Positions 1 through 7,324 of a stretch of DNA of 36,721 nucleotides are shown here, piece by piece (the stretch's first letter is position 1; each line of letters begins with the position of its first letter). Both the position numbers and the translations under genes were made by a program. The notes beneath the pieces are model-generated. The model saw only the letters and a list, made by a program, of their open reading frames with translations. It was not told the origin of the DNA and did no database searches. The stretch is from Bacteroidia bacterium (GTDB lineage Bacteria; Bacteroidota; Bacteroidia; UKL13-3), in contig JACMQU010000084.1 of the NCBI GenBank assembly GCA_014376805.1, positions 1 through 36,721 of the forward strand, written 5' to 3'.

Positions 1-59
1 AACTGTAAAATGTTTTTGTCGCACAGGCCAACGCCGCTCGGGCCAAACATTTTACAGTT
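1..59. repeat. Perfect 15-bp inverted repeat with GC-rich centre
   Basis: AACTGTAAAATGTTT at 1-15 is exactly complementary to AAACATTTTACAGTT at 45-59. Inside, GGCC at 26-29 can pair with GGCC at 41-44, stacking on the outer stem and leaving a ten-base bulge on the left side. The GC-rich centre stands out from the AT-rich surroundings. The left arm starts at base 1, so the repeat may continue outside the window. Confidence 0.75.
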
Positions 60-162
60 CACACCACCGTTGGATCACAGCCGCACCCTAAATGTCGAAA
101 TCTTTTTCCCATTTATAGGATAGTCGAATGTCGGAAATTCCAATCAATTTTTCTAACTTTAA

Positions 163-226
163 CGAGTCGTTTTATGAGCATGCCTTTTAAAAATAAACTT
201 TTACGCCTTGCTCGTAAGACGACTCG
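163..226 (+). repeat. 18-bp inverted repeat, fully paired as plus-strand RNA
   Basis: The arm at 163-180 (CGAGTCGTTTTATGAGCA) pairs with 209-226. The two departures from perfect complementarity (bases 171 and 175) are U-G wobbles if plus-strand RNA folds, but A-C mismatches on the minus strand. This favours a plus-strand RNA hairpin with a 28-base AT-rich loop. No U-tract follows directly, so it is not a clear terminator. Confidence 0.55.
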
Positions 227-525
227 GTTTAGCATTTTTCAGTTACACAATTTTTGCTTTTGAATGCTGAATATTAGCCCTTCGCTGAGTCTATAACGTT
301 TACCACTATCGGTTCGGCACCTGTAAGTTTTATGAGTGCACTTATGAGTAACATAATTTACCGAATGGTTATTAATACGAGAGTGATAATACAGGTTGTT
401 TTGGTTGGGATAATTTTTGATTTATCTGAGGTATAAAACTACGTTATTCACTTACGGATTGTAACCTGGTTTCTTAAAGAATATCGGTATATTTTTGGAA
501 ACCACTATATAAAAGAAAGTAATTG

Positions 526-533
526 TATCTTTG
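526..533 (+). promoter_or_regulatory. -7 box of the HxlR gene
   Basis: TATCTTTG matches the Bacteroidota -7 consensus TAnnTTTG exactly. No TTTG lies at the usual 18-21 bases upstream. Transcription would begin near 538-540, which excludes the upstream in-frame TTG at 531 as a start codon. Confidence 0.55.
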
Positions 534-554
534 AACGCTATTTACACAATTACA

Positions 555-938
555 ATGGAAACAATTGAACCTGATAAAAGAAAATGCCCCGTACATCTTT
601 CTAATGTTGCATGCACTAAAAAGCTTGTTCCGGTGCAGGATGCACTTTATATATTAAGTGGCAAATGGAAATTACAGATTATACTTTCACTAACTTTTGG
701 GATAAAACGGTTCAAACAAATACAGCTCGAAATTTCCGGACTCTCACCAAAAATGTTATCAAAGGACTTAAAAGAACTGGAAATAAATGAACTACTGGTG
801 AGACGTGTTTATGATACCTTGCCAGTAACAATAGAGTACGAACTTACCTCTTATGGCAAAACACTAAAACCTCTGATTAGGGAGTTGCATAAATGGGGTA
901 CTAAACATAGAAAAAGGATCAGTGTTAAAAACTACTAA
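555..938 (+). CDS. HxlR-family winged-helix transcriptional regulator
   Basis: A 127-residue protein of the HxlR (MarR-like winged helix) family, cytoplasmic DNA-binding regulators that often respond to redox or electrophile stress and usually control a neighbouring gene. Seen here: the family layout with Cys near the N-terminus (KCPVH), the LSGKWKLQIILSL helix, the recognition-helix region GLSPKMLSKDLKELE and the wing segment YELTSYG. The ATG at 555 was chosen because the frame's earlier TTG at 531 lies inside the -7 box. A second Cys (ACTKK) sits about ten residues after the first; redox sensing through these is possible but only inferred. The next gene is convergent, so no target operon is evident. 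The family assignment is firm. Confidence 0.9.
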   Translation: METIEPDKRKCPVHLSNVACTKKLVPVQDALYILSGKWKLQIILSLTFGIKRFKQIQLEISGLSPKMLSKDLKELEINELLVRRVYDTLPVTIEYELTSYGKTLKPLIRELHKWGTKHRKRISVKNY

Positions 939-1090
939 ATGTTTTAAACATTTGTGAGCTTGCATTTTCTTAAAAGTGAAATGGTTGCTAAAAGAAGTAA
1001 ATTAATTTGAGAGAGTGGGTAGATTTTGCTATTCACTTACATTATCAGAAATGAAATAATACTATTTAAAAGTATCAAAATAGGTGCTGT

Positions 1091-1567
1091 TTAAATGTGT
1101 ATATTATTTACCAGCAACTCCAGATAAAATTGATCTGTAGTATCGAAGTAAGCGGCATTTTCGCTGTCTACATCCAGCACTGCAACTACTTGTTGGTTCA
1201 GACCGAAAACCGGTATAACAATTTCTGAAAGTGAAGCATTGCTACAGGCTATATGACCGGAGAAAGCGTTTACATCAGGTACTATAATTGTTTGCTGCTG
1301 CTCCCAGCATTTTCCACAAACACCTTTCCCAAACGCAATGCGGGTGCAGGCCACAGGCCCCTGAAACGGACCCAATACTAATTGACCCTCTTTAACAAAA
1401 TAGAAGCCAACCCACAACCAGTTAAAAGCCTCTTTTAAAGCAGCACAGATATTGGCCAGGTTAGCAATTATGTCTTCCTCACCTTTAACCAATGCGTTGA
1501 TCTGAGGCAAAAGGCTTTCATAAATTTCTTTTTTAGATGCCTTCCTATTTACCTCAACCGTATGCAA
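1091..1567 (-). CDS. msrC: Free methionine-(R)-sulfoxide reductase (GAF domain)
   Basis: A 158-residue single GAF-domain enzyme that reduces free L-methionine-R-sulfoxide to methionine with thioredoxin, in the cytoplasm. The family's three cysteines are present with the spacing of E. coli fRMsr (84/94/118): Cys74 in PVACTRI, Cys84 in GKGVCG and Cys108 in GHIACS. The usual Asp after the third Cys (GHIACD) is Ser here. Other family blocks seen are WVGFYF, VPDV..F and SEIVIPV. It starts 8 bases after the stop of the lipoprotein gene, so the two are probably one transcript. Length is normal for the family. The assignment is firm; the exact role of the linked lipoprotein is not known. Confidence 0.93.
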   Translation of the reverse strand: MHTVEVNRKASKKEIYESLLPQINALVKGEEDIIANLANICAALKEAFNWLWVGFYFVKEGQLVLGPFQGPVACTRIAFGKGVCGKCWEQQQTIIVPDVNAFSGHIACSNASLSEIVIPVFGLNQQVVAVLDVDSENAAYFDTTDQFYLELLVNNIHI

Positions 1568-1575
1568 AAGAAAAG

Positions 1576-1788
1576 CTATTTGGTTGTTGATGAATCTTTT
1601 GCGGCACTATCTGCAGGCATTGCTACTGTAGCATCACCAGCTTCCACATTGGCACGGTTAACTGAAAATTCAGCTTTATCGCCTTTGTAGAGTTCATTGG
1701 TATTCAGGGTTTTTTTTGCCTCTTCTTCACCATAGTGACAAGCCGAAAATGTGGCTGCTAAAGCGAATAATACTAGTAACTTCTTCAT
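1576..1788 (-). CDS. Small predicted lipoprotein
   Basis: A 70-residue protein that I do not recognise. The N-terminus MKKLLVLFALAATFSAC is a lipoprotein signal with a plausible lipobox ending at Cys17. The mature part is about 53 residues, charged and Ala/Ser/Thr-rich, probably disordered, ending DSSTTK. It is the first gene of a two-gene unit with msrC. On the minus strand, TATATTCG (1816 to 1809), one base from the -7 consensus, lies 20 bases before the ATG and may be its promoter. An envelope location is inferred; no function can be given. Confidence 0.75.
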   Translation of the reverse strand: MKKLLVLFALAATFSACHYGEEEAKKTLNTNELYKGDKAEFSVNRANVEAGDATVAMPADSAAKDSSTTK

Positions 1789-1920
1789 TTTTATAATTTT
1801 TGACGCTGCGAATATAAAAAAATGTAATCACATTTAATGAAAGTTATAAGTTAATAAATTATATAGCCTTCAACTTATAAATTTTCAATATCTGCATCTG
1901 CCTCTATATGTAAGAATAAG

Positions 1921-2859
1921 CTATTTCAATTCAAATGCAGAACTCCCTATCCTAAAGCCTTCGCAAAACAATTCTGCCTTATAATTTCCTTTGGCAAAGG
2001 CACTACCTTTATCCCAATAAATATTAACACTGGTGGCATCCTGATTAAATTCAATTGTTTTTTTTGTGCTGTATAGCGACTCTTCGTTTTGGTATTTGAA
2101 CGTACCTGAACCGGCTGTTTGATTGTAAATGGTTGAACCGTCAGGGCTTATTACTTTCAGGAAAATATCTTTATTTCCTTTTTCAGAAACATAATTTTCA
2201 CCCACAAAAAAAGTAATTTTTAATTGATCAATCTGGCTAACACGAATCGTTTCTTTTTCTTTACCATTGCTTCTTATTTTTATACCTGTAATAAAAAGAT
2301 TTGAGGTAGTTAATTTTGAACCTACCGCTACCTTAGTTCCCAACCGCACATTATCCATGGTGAGGTCTTCATTTTTTCGTTTCTGGTTTTTAATATCTGA
2401 TCGCAAAACAGTATTTTCAGTTGTAATAAAAGCAATAACAGTATTTAAAGAATCTATCTGACCAATGTATTTGCGTTTATAATACCTAAGCTGATCCAAT
2501 TCATCATTTGCTTTGGCCAGTTCTTCACGGGTTAGTTTTCCCTTACGTAACAAGGCTTCAATTCTGTCTGCAAACTCCTGCAATGAGTCGTTTTTTTCTC
2601 GCAAAAACTGATCAAGCTCTGCATTTTTCCCCTTATACTCTGTTAATTCAAGGTCTGTTTGTTTTAATAAATTATCAAGAACTAATTTTGTAGAATCGCT
2701 TTGGAATAATTCAACTTCTTTTACTAATAATTTTTTATCAGTTTTTGAATAGTTGAACATAAAAAATCCTAATAATAAGAGAAGAAGCACAATTACAGCA
2801 GCTTGTACAATTATTATTAGTCGGTATCTTTTTATTTTTACTTTTACTTCTGGTTCCAT
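1921..2859 (-). CDS. Membrane-anchored coiled-coil protein
   Basis: A 312-residue protein without a name I can support. Near the N-terminus a basic stretch (KVKIKRYR) precedes one hydrophobic segment (about residues 13-36), so it is probably anchored with the bulk in the periplasm. Residues about 45-180 are Lys/Glu/Leu-rich with heptad-like spacing, a likely coiled coil. The last 115 or so look like a beta-rich domain (ending GNYKAELFCEGFRIGSSAFELK without its first part). The frame is open 33 bases further, to an ATG at 2892, but a full -33/-7 promoter lies between the two starts and ends 4 bases before 2859, so the later ATG is preferred. It is divergent from rmlC. Confidence 0.75.
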   Translation of the reverse strand: MEPEVKVKIKRYRLIIIVQAAVIVLLLLLLGFFMFNYSKTDKKLLVKEVELFQSDSTKLVLDNLLKQTDLELTEYKGKNAELDQFLREKNDSLQEFADRIEALLRKGKLTREELAKANDELDQLRYYKRKYIGQIDSLNTVIAFITTENTVLRSDIKNQKRKNEDLTMDNVRLGTKVAVGSKLTTSNLFITGIKIRSNGKEKETIRVSQIDQLKITFFVGENYVSEKGNKDIFLKVISPDGSTIYNQTAGSGTFKYQNEESLYSTKKTIEFNQDATSVNIYWDKGSAFAKGNYKAELFCEGFRIGSSAFELK

Positions 2860-2863
2860 AGGG

Positions 2864-2893
2864 CAAAAATAATCATAGTTATCATTATACAAA
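2864..2893 (-). promoter_or_regulatory. -33/-7 promoter of the coiled-coil gene
   Basis: On the minus strand TTTG (2893 to 2890), 18 bases, then TATTTTTG (2871 to 2864), a perfect TAnnTTTG. Only four bases separate the box from the ATG at 2859, so the mRNA should begin at or next to the start codon. This decides the start of the gene. Confidence 0.6.
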
Positions 2894-2974
2894 CCTGCCT
2901 TTTTCCACGAATGTTAAGTTTGATGAGAAAAACTAATGACCGATGTATTATAATTGCTAAATTTTAAACACATT

Positions 2975-3517
2975 TTGAAAATAACAAAAACTTTTATTGA
3001 AGGTCTCTTAATAATTGAACCACAAATATTTAATGATATAAGGGGTTATTTTTTTGAAAGTTATAATGAGGATAAAATGAAAGAGGCTGGCATTGATGCA
3101 AACTTTGTACAGGACAATCAGTCCCTATCACAAAAGGGTGCTTTACGTGGATTGCATTTTCAATCTCCTCCATTTGAGCAGGGCAAACTGGTTAGGGTAG
3201 CTTACGGAACGGTAATGGATGTAGTAGTGGATATTAGAAAAAACTCTCCTACTTATGGAAGTAACTTTAGCATAGAACTTTCGGATAAGAACCAACTAAT
3301 GTTCTGGATTCCCCCGGGCTTTGCTCATGGCTTTGAAACACTTGCCGATAACACCATTTTTTTATATAAATGTACCCAAACCTATAATAAAGCAAGCGAA
3401 GGTGGCTTGTTATGGAACGATACTGAACTGGCAATTGAGTGGAGAACACCATCACCGGTTGTTTCTGATAAAGACAAAGTGTTATCTTCGTTTAAAGATT
3501 TTGTGAGTCCTTTTTAA
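2975..3517 (+). CDS. rfbC: dTDP-4-dehydrorhamnose 3,5-epimerase
   Basis: A 180-residue RmlC-type cupin enzyme that epimerises C3 and C5 of dTDP-4-keto-6-deoxyglucose on the way to dTDP-L-rhamnose for surface polysaccharide. Seen here: the opening ITKTFIEGLLIIEP, the block RGYFFESYN, the active-site segment ALRGLHFQ (catalytic His), GKLVRV..G.V.DVVVDIR, and the C-terminal FLYKCT..Y region. The family begins right at MKITKTF, so the TTG at 2975 is chosen; the frame runs on to a TTG at 2954 but has no ATG there. rmlA, B and D are not in the window. The next gene starts 11 bases after the stop, so the two are probably co-transcribed. Confidence 0.9.
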   Translation: MKITKTFIEGLLIIEPQIFNDIRGYFFESYNEDKMKEAGIDANFVQDNQSLSQKGALRGLHFQSPPFEQGKLVRVAYGTVMDVVVDIRKNSPTYGSNFSIELSDKNQLMFWIPPGFAHGFETLADNTIFLYKCTQTYNKASEGGLLWNDTELAIEWRTPSPVVSDKDKVLSSFKDFVSPF

Positions 3518-3528
3518 AAACTACCGGT

Positions 3529-4479
3529 ATGGATGAAATTCTAATTGATGACGATGTTAAAAATCTTATTGCTAAGCTTAAAACAAAATACGAAGTAAAC
3601 AGCCAGGATTTTAAAGCTTACCTGGAAGGCTTGGTTTACCAGGAATACACTAGTTACTGGGATTATATTATGGTTGATACTTTATTAAGCCTTCAAAAGC
3701 CTAAAACGAATATCAAGGATGAATCTATCTTCATCATGTACCATCAGATAACAGAGCTTTATTTTAAATTATGTTTGCATGAAATAGAACAAATGGCTGA
3801 ACGCAAAGGATCATTAACTGCTGATTTTTTTGGAGCAAGAGTGAAGCGGATCAACTCCTATTTTAGAAACCTTACCAACTCATTTGAAATTATGGTGGAA
3901 GGGATGGAGAAGGAGCAGTTTCTTAAATTCAGGATGAGCCTGCTGCCTGCCAGCGGCTTTCAGTCTGCCCAATACAGGATGATTGAAATTTGTTCGACAA
4001 ACTTTATAAGACTGGTTGATAAAAATTACCGGGATAAATTTACGATCGATTCTGATATGGTAGAAATGTTTGAATTTGTTTACTGGAAAGCGGGTGCTAC
4101 AGAATTCAGTTCAGGAATAAAAACATTAACGCTTACCCAGTTCGAATATAAATATGGCCAATCTCTTATTCAACTGGCAAGAGATTATAAGGAAAAAAAT
4201 CTCTCTTACCTATATGAACATTTGCCCGAAAGCGAAAAACAAAATCCTGCTTTAATAGAGCAGCTAAAATTACTTGACCAGAATATAAATGTTAACTGGC
4301 CATTGATGCATTATAAGTCGGCTGTGAAGTATTTACAGAAGCAGCCAAATGATGTTTCAGCCACTGGAGGCACTAACTGGCAAAAGTACCTGCCTCCGCG
4401 ATTTCAGATCAGGGTGTTTTTTCCTGAGTTGTGGAAAGCTGAAGAAATGCTGGAATGGGGTAAAAGCGCTTTTCAATAA
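3529..4479 (+). CDS. Tryptophan 2,3-dioxygenase family protein
   Basis: A 316-residue, mostly helical heme protein of the family that opens the indole ring of L-tryptophan with O2 to give N-formylkynurenine. Motifs seen: IFIMYHQITELYFK (about 67-80; His72 matches the substrate-binding HQ..ELWFK block), LLPASGFQSAQYR (138-150), and the C-terminal LMHYKSAVKYL with His261 as probable proximal heme ligand, followed by ATGGTNWQKYLPPRF (278-292) in place of the usual GTGGSSG..YL. This matches a divergent branch common in Bacteroidota, so activity on tryptophan is likely but not certain. No other kynurenine-pathway gene is here. It lies 11 bases after rfbC. Confidence 0.85.
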   Translation: MDEILIDDDVKNLIAKLKTKYEVNSQDFKAYLEGLVYQEYTSYWDYIMVDTLLSLQKPKTNIKDESIFIMYHQITELYFKLCLHEIEQMAERKGSLTADFFGARVKRINSYFRNLTNSFEIMVEGMEKEQFLKFRMSLLPASGFQSAQYRMIEICSTNFIRLVDKNYRDKFTIDSDMVEMFEFVYWKAGATEFSSGIKTLTLTQFEYKYGQSLIQLARDYKEKNLSYLYEHLPESEKQNPALIEQLKLLDQNINVNWPLMHYKSAVKYLQKQPNDVSATGGTNWQKYLPPRFQIRVFFPELWKAEEMLEWGKSAFQ

Positions 4480-4523
4480 ATAATAATCGGGGAACAATAC
4501 CGAAGCATAAATAATTTTAGAAA

Positions 4524-4961
4524 ATGATTGAAGAGGTGTTTAAAAAGCAAGTCCTTTCCCTACATAAAGTAAACGTATGTTTTAAATTATGGAATGCTCC
4601 TTGCTTTTTTGTAATCTCCTTTTTATTTTGGACCGGTTCAATAAACGTGTTACATGCACAAATATTAAAACCGGAAGATTATGGTAAAACATATTATGAC
4701 AGCAGCTATAAAAAAGTATATGAAGTTTTCCATTTTGCACTGGAATATCATTTTGTAACCGATGTGAAAACAAATAAAAAGAAATTTGATAAAACGGTAA
4801 CTATAAAGGATGGCCCTTACCTTAGTTATTACCGGGATGGAAAATTAGCCAGTACGGGTTTTTATAGCCGGAATGAGAAAGATAGTTGCTGGAAATATTA
4901 TTCAATAGACGGAACTTTAATTAAGTCAGAATTATACAGAGATAATCAACTGTTACCATGA
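4524..4961 (+). CDS. Secreted protein with MORN/YwqK-like repeats
   Basis: A 145-residue protein of unknown role. A hydrophobic signal segment sits unusually late (about residues 27-46, ending NVLHAQ), after a charged 20-residue lead, so the true start could be further in, although no better start codon is visible. The C-terminal half carries two copies of a pattern G.Y..YYRDGKLASTG and W.YYSIDGTLIKSELY, typical of MORN_2 repeats in proteins often labelled YwqK-family. That label comes from homologues called antitoxins, but a signal peptide makes a toxin-antitoxin role unlikely here. It overlaps the next gene by four bases (ATGA). Confidence 0.7.
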   Translation: MIEEVFKKQVLSLHKVNVCFKLWNAPCFFVISFLFWTGSINVLHAQILKPEDYGKTYYDSSYKKVYEVFHFALEYHFVTDVKTNKKKFDKTVTIKDGPYLSYYRDGKLASTGFYSRNEKDSCWKYYSIDGTLIKSELYRDNQLLP

Positions 4962-5371
4962 AACTAATCTTAACTCTTACACTTTCTATTTTGTTGTTGC
5001 ATACAAATGGACAGGATCTTATTGAAAAAAAACTGGAGGTAGGCAAATACCTTACCATTAACCAATGCAAAAAAGGGGTAAAAGAATTTACGGCTATTGA
5101 TATTTATGCACGAACCAAACCTTATAATAAAAAGCAGGTGAACATGGCTACAGGGGATGGCTTATTAAAAACTTTTTTTGATGATTCAAGTATTGATGCC
5201 AAACGTTTACCCTGCGTTATGGGCGGCAAAAAATATAAGATTGCTGCGTTACAGGAATTTAATGATAAAGGTATTAACAAGCGCGTAGTATTATGCTATA
5301 CCACTTATAAACTTACTCTAATCTGGATTGAACTAGACAAAGCTCTGGAACTGGAAGAAATTACCTATTAA
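4958..5371 (+). CDS. Small secreted protein of unknown function
   Basis: A 137-residue protein with a clean signal peptide (MKLILTLTLSILLLHTNGQ, cleavage near residue 19) and a mature, Lys-rich domain of about 118 residues that I do not recognise. Two cysteines remain in the mature part before the last (QCKKG, LPCVMGG, LCYTT), so a disulfide is possible. Its ATG overlaps the stop of the MORN-repeat gene (ATGA), which indicates translational coupling and a joint role in the periplasm or at the surface. Confidence 0.7.
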   Translation: MKLILTLTLSILLLHTNGQDLIEKKLEVGKYLTINQCKKGVKEFTAIDIYARTKPYNKKQVNMATGDGLLKTFFDDSSIDAKRLPCVMGGKKYKIAALQEFNDKGINKRVVLCYTTYKLTLIWIELDKALELEEITY

Positions 5372-5435
5372 TTTTTTGTTATTTTCCGGTAAGGCTTATA
5401 GTTGATAAACTTGCTATTAAACAGGTAAGAAAAAT

Positions 5436-6371
5436 CTAGAACAAATTTTTCTTTCTGAAAAAAAACACCCCTAACAAAGAGAGCAGTAAAGCAATCATGG
5501 TAACAATCCAGAATGCATGTGGGTTGTTTTGGAAGGGTAAAGGCACATTCATTCCATAAATACTGGCAACCATAATAGGCAACGTTAAAATAATGGTTAC
5601 GGTTGTTAAATATCTAATGGTGATGTTTAAATTATTTGAAATAATTGAAGAGTGCGCACCCATCATATTTCCTAAAATATTACTGTAGATTTTTGCCATT
5701 TCAATAGCCTGACTGGTTTCAATACTTACATCTTCTATCAGTTCGCGTTCTGTTTCTTTTGTTAGTTCGTACAGGTGATTACGCTGCAAACGTTGCATCA
5801 TCAGTTCATTAGATTTTAAGGAGGTGCTAAAGAAGACAAGACTTTTTTCAAGTTTTAATAAATCCAATAACTCGCGGTTACGGGTACTTCTGTGCAGCAT
5901 CATTTCAATCTCATCGGCTTTGTTATTTATATATTTGAGGTATTTTAAAAAAAGGAGAGAAGAACGGTAGAAGATTTGCATAACAAAGCGTTCGCGGTTA
6001 GCGGTAAAAAAATGTTTTACCTTACCCTCTTTAAATAATTGTATAACTTCAGTTGGTCTGCTGCAAACGGTTACAATCAGATCGCGCTTTAATAAAATAC
6101 CCAGGGCAACAGTAGAATAGGGCAGATGTGATTCGTATCCATTTTCGCAAGGGATCCTGCATACAATTAACAGTGCATTTTTATGGCTTTCAACACGAGA
6201 ATTTTCATCGGGATCTAAAGGGTCGCTGAATACTTCGGGTGGCACCAGCAGTTGCCCCGAAAGCATTTCTATTTCTTGTAAGGTAGGGCTAACCACATTG
6301 ATCCATCCATCTTTTTCAATGGATTCAACTTCAATAAGTTTGTTATAACTGCTTTTAAAGAATTGAATCAT
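5436..6371 (-). CDS. corA: CorA-family magnesium/divalent cation transporter
   Basis: A 311-residue inner-membrane channel-type transporter for Mg2+ (possibly Co2+ or Zn2+). The N-terminal 240 or so residues form the acidic/basic cytoplasmic domain with a long helix. Two C-terminal membrane segments follow, and the diagnostic YGMN motif (Gly273-Met274-Asn275) ends the first. The short basic tail FFFRKKNLF is normal. On the minus strand TTCTTTTG (6398 to 6391) about 20 bases before the ATG may serve as the -7 box. It is convergent with the small secreted gene. The exact cation cannot be read from sequence. Confidence 0.92.
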   Translation of the reverse strand: MIQFFKSSYNKLIEVESIEKDGWINVVSPTLQEIEMLSGQLLVPPEVFSDPLDPDENSRVESHKNALLIVCRIPCENGYESHLPYSTVALGILLKRDLIVTVCSRPTEVIQLFKEGKVKHFFTANRERFVMQIFYRSSLLFLKYLKYINNKADEIEMMLHRSTRNRELLDLLKLEKSLVFFSTSLKSNELMMQRLQRNHLYELTKETERELIEDVSIETSQAIEMAKIYSNILGNMMGAHSSIISNNLNITIRYLTTVTIILTLPIMVASIYGMNVPLPFQNNPHAFWIVTMIALLLSLLGVFFFRKKNLF

Positions 6372-6578
6372 AAGACCTTTTTAGGTGTTGCAAAAGAAGC
6401 AGGAGTTTAGCATTTAAACAACCGTAATATTTAATGTTATACAATTGTGTAATAAACAGGTGTTTTGAAATAGGTTCATATTTAATTTTTAATTAAATTA
6501 ATAATGTTGATAGCGTTCAATTTAAAAGAGTTTAAAACCCGTAAGTAATTTTTGTTTTGAAATGTGTTCATTTGCAAA

Positions 6579-7055
6579 GTGAAAATAAGTATTTATACCG
6601 ATGGTGCTGCACGGGGTAACCCTGGCAGAGGCGGCTATGGCGTTGTATTGGTGAGTGGATCTCATAAAAAAGAATTAAGTGCCGGCTATAGGCTAACAAC
6701 AAATAACAGGATGGAACTAATGGCTGTTATTAAGGGACTGGAAGCAATGAAATTACACAACCAGGATATAAATATTTACACAGATAGCAAATATGTTTGT
6801 GAATCAGTTGAAAAAAAATGGGTATTCAATTGGGTTCAAAAAGGATTTAAAGACAAAAAAAATCCAGACTTATGGCGCCGGTTTCTTGAACTCTATAAGT
6901 TACATACAATTAAATTTAACTGGATCAAGGGACATAACGGCCACGCCATGAATGAGCGTTGCGATGAGCTGGCAACAGCCGCAGCAGATAGTAAACAACT
7001 TTTAATAGATGAAGCCTATGAAAAGGAACAGGTAGAAAATAATTTATTATTATAG
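6579..7055 (+). CDS. rnhA: Ribonuclease HI
   Basis: A 158-residue endonuclease that cuts RNA in RNA:DNA hybrids, in the cytoplasm. The four metal-binding acidic residues are in place: Asp8 (IYTDGAARGNPG), Glu46 (NNRMELMAV), Asp69 (IYTDSKYV) and Asp129 (NERCDELA), with His119 in WIKGHNG. The GTG at 6579 is preferred because the protein then starts MKISIYTDG as in the family; a GTG five codons earlier (6564) is also open. A -7-like TTCATTTG (6567-6574) lies four bases before the chosen GTG, which would make the mRNA leaderless. About 15 residues follow the last catalytic block, a modest C-terminal tail. Confidence 0.93.
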   Translation: MKISIYTDGAARGNPGRGGYGVVLVSGSHKKELSAGYRLTTNNRMELMAVIKGLEAMKLHNQDINIYTDSKYVCESVEKKWVFNWVQKGFKDKKNPDLWRRFLELYKLHTIKFNWIKGHNGHAMNERCDELATAAADSKQLLIDEAYEKEQVENNLLL

Positions 7056-7264
7056 CAATTTATGATGTGAAGCTATGTAGTAAAATTAATGTTTAAATAA
7101 TTTAAAAATTCAATAAAAAATGAATTCATCAGTCATGAATAAATAAAGAATTATAATGAAAATGCACCCTACTTTTTTTCTTAAATATTGCCTTAACTTT
7201 TTTTAAATTACTTAAGCAAAGAACATGTTATTAACTACTTTGTTGGGCTAACAACTCAGGGCAC
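7056..7264. other. AT-rich intergenic region, nothing further seen
   Basis: About 200 AT-rich bases between rnhA and the universal stress gene. I see no hairpin terminator, repeat or reading frame; only the promoter at its right end is recognisable. Confidence 0.4.
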
Positions 7265-7295
7265 TTGGTTTTTACATTAAAATCTTTTAATTTTG
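7265..7295 (+). promoter_or_regulatory. -33/-7 promoter of the universal stress gene
   Basis: TTG at 7265-7267 and a perfect -7 box TAATTTTG at 7288-7295 with about 20 bases between them. The promoter lies inside the longest open frame, so translation must start later, at the ATG at 7325. Confidence 0.6.
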
Positions 7296-7324
7296 GATTA
7301 GAAGAAATTAAGAAACATACAGTT

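Larger units (their letters stand above)
1..554. other. Non-coding, hairpin-rich region before the HxlR gene
   Basis: No reading frame of useful length is visible on either strand. The stretch holds a perfect 15-base inverted repeat (1-15 with 45-59), a second 18-base inverted repeat (163-180 with 209-226), a ten-base direct repeat GTTTTATGAG (169-178 and 327-336) and the palindrome AGTGCACT (335-342). It ends in the promoter of the HxlR gene. The start looks cut by the window edge. The function is unknown; it could be a decayed element, a structured RNA or an intergenic repeat family. Confidence 0.5.

Noticed and set aside
1..350. Integron attC-like or transposon-end interpretation of the hairpins
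   Set aside because: The typical attC core pair (RYYYAAC/GTTRRRY) in the right arrangement, an integrase or a transposase is not seen, so I list the hairpins without this label.
937..953. Hairpin AAATGTTT/AAACATTT at the stop of the HxlR gene as terminator
   Set aside because: AT-only stem with a one-base centre and no T-tract; probably chance.
4524..5371. Toxin-antitoxin system
   Set aside because: The YwqK-like label suggests it, but both products carry signal sequences and no toxin fold is visible.
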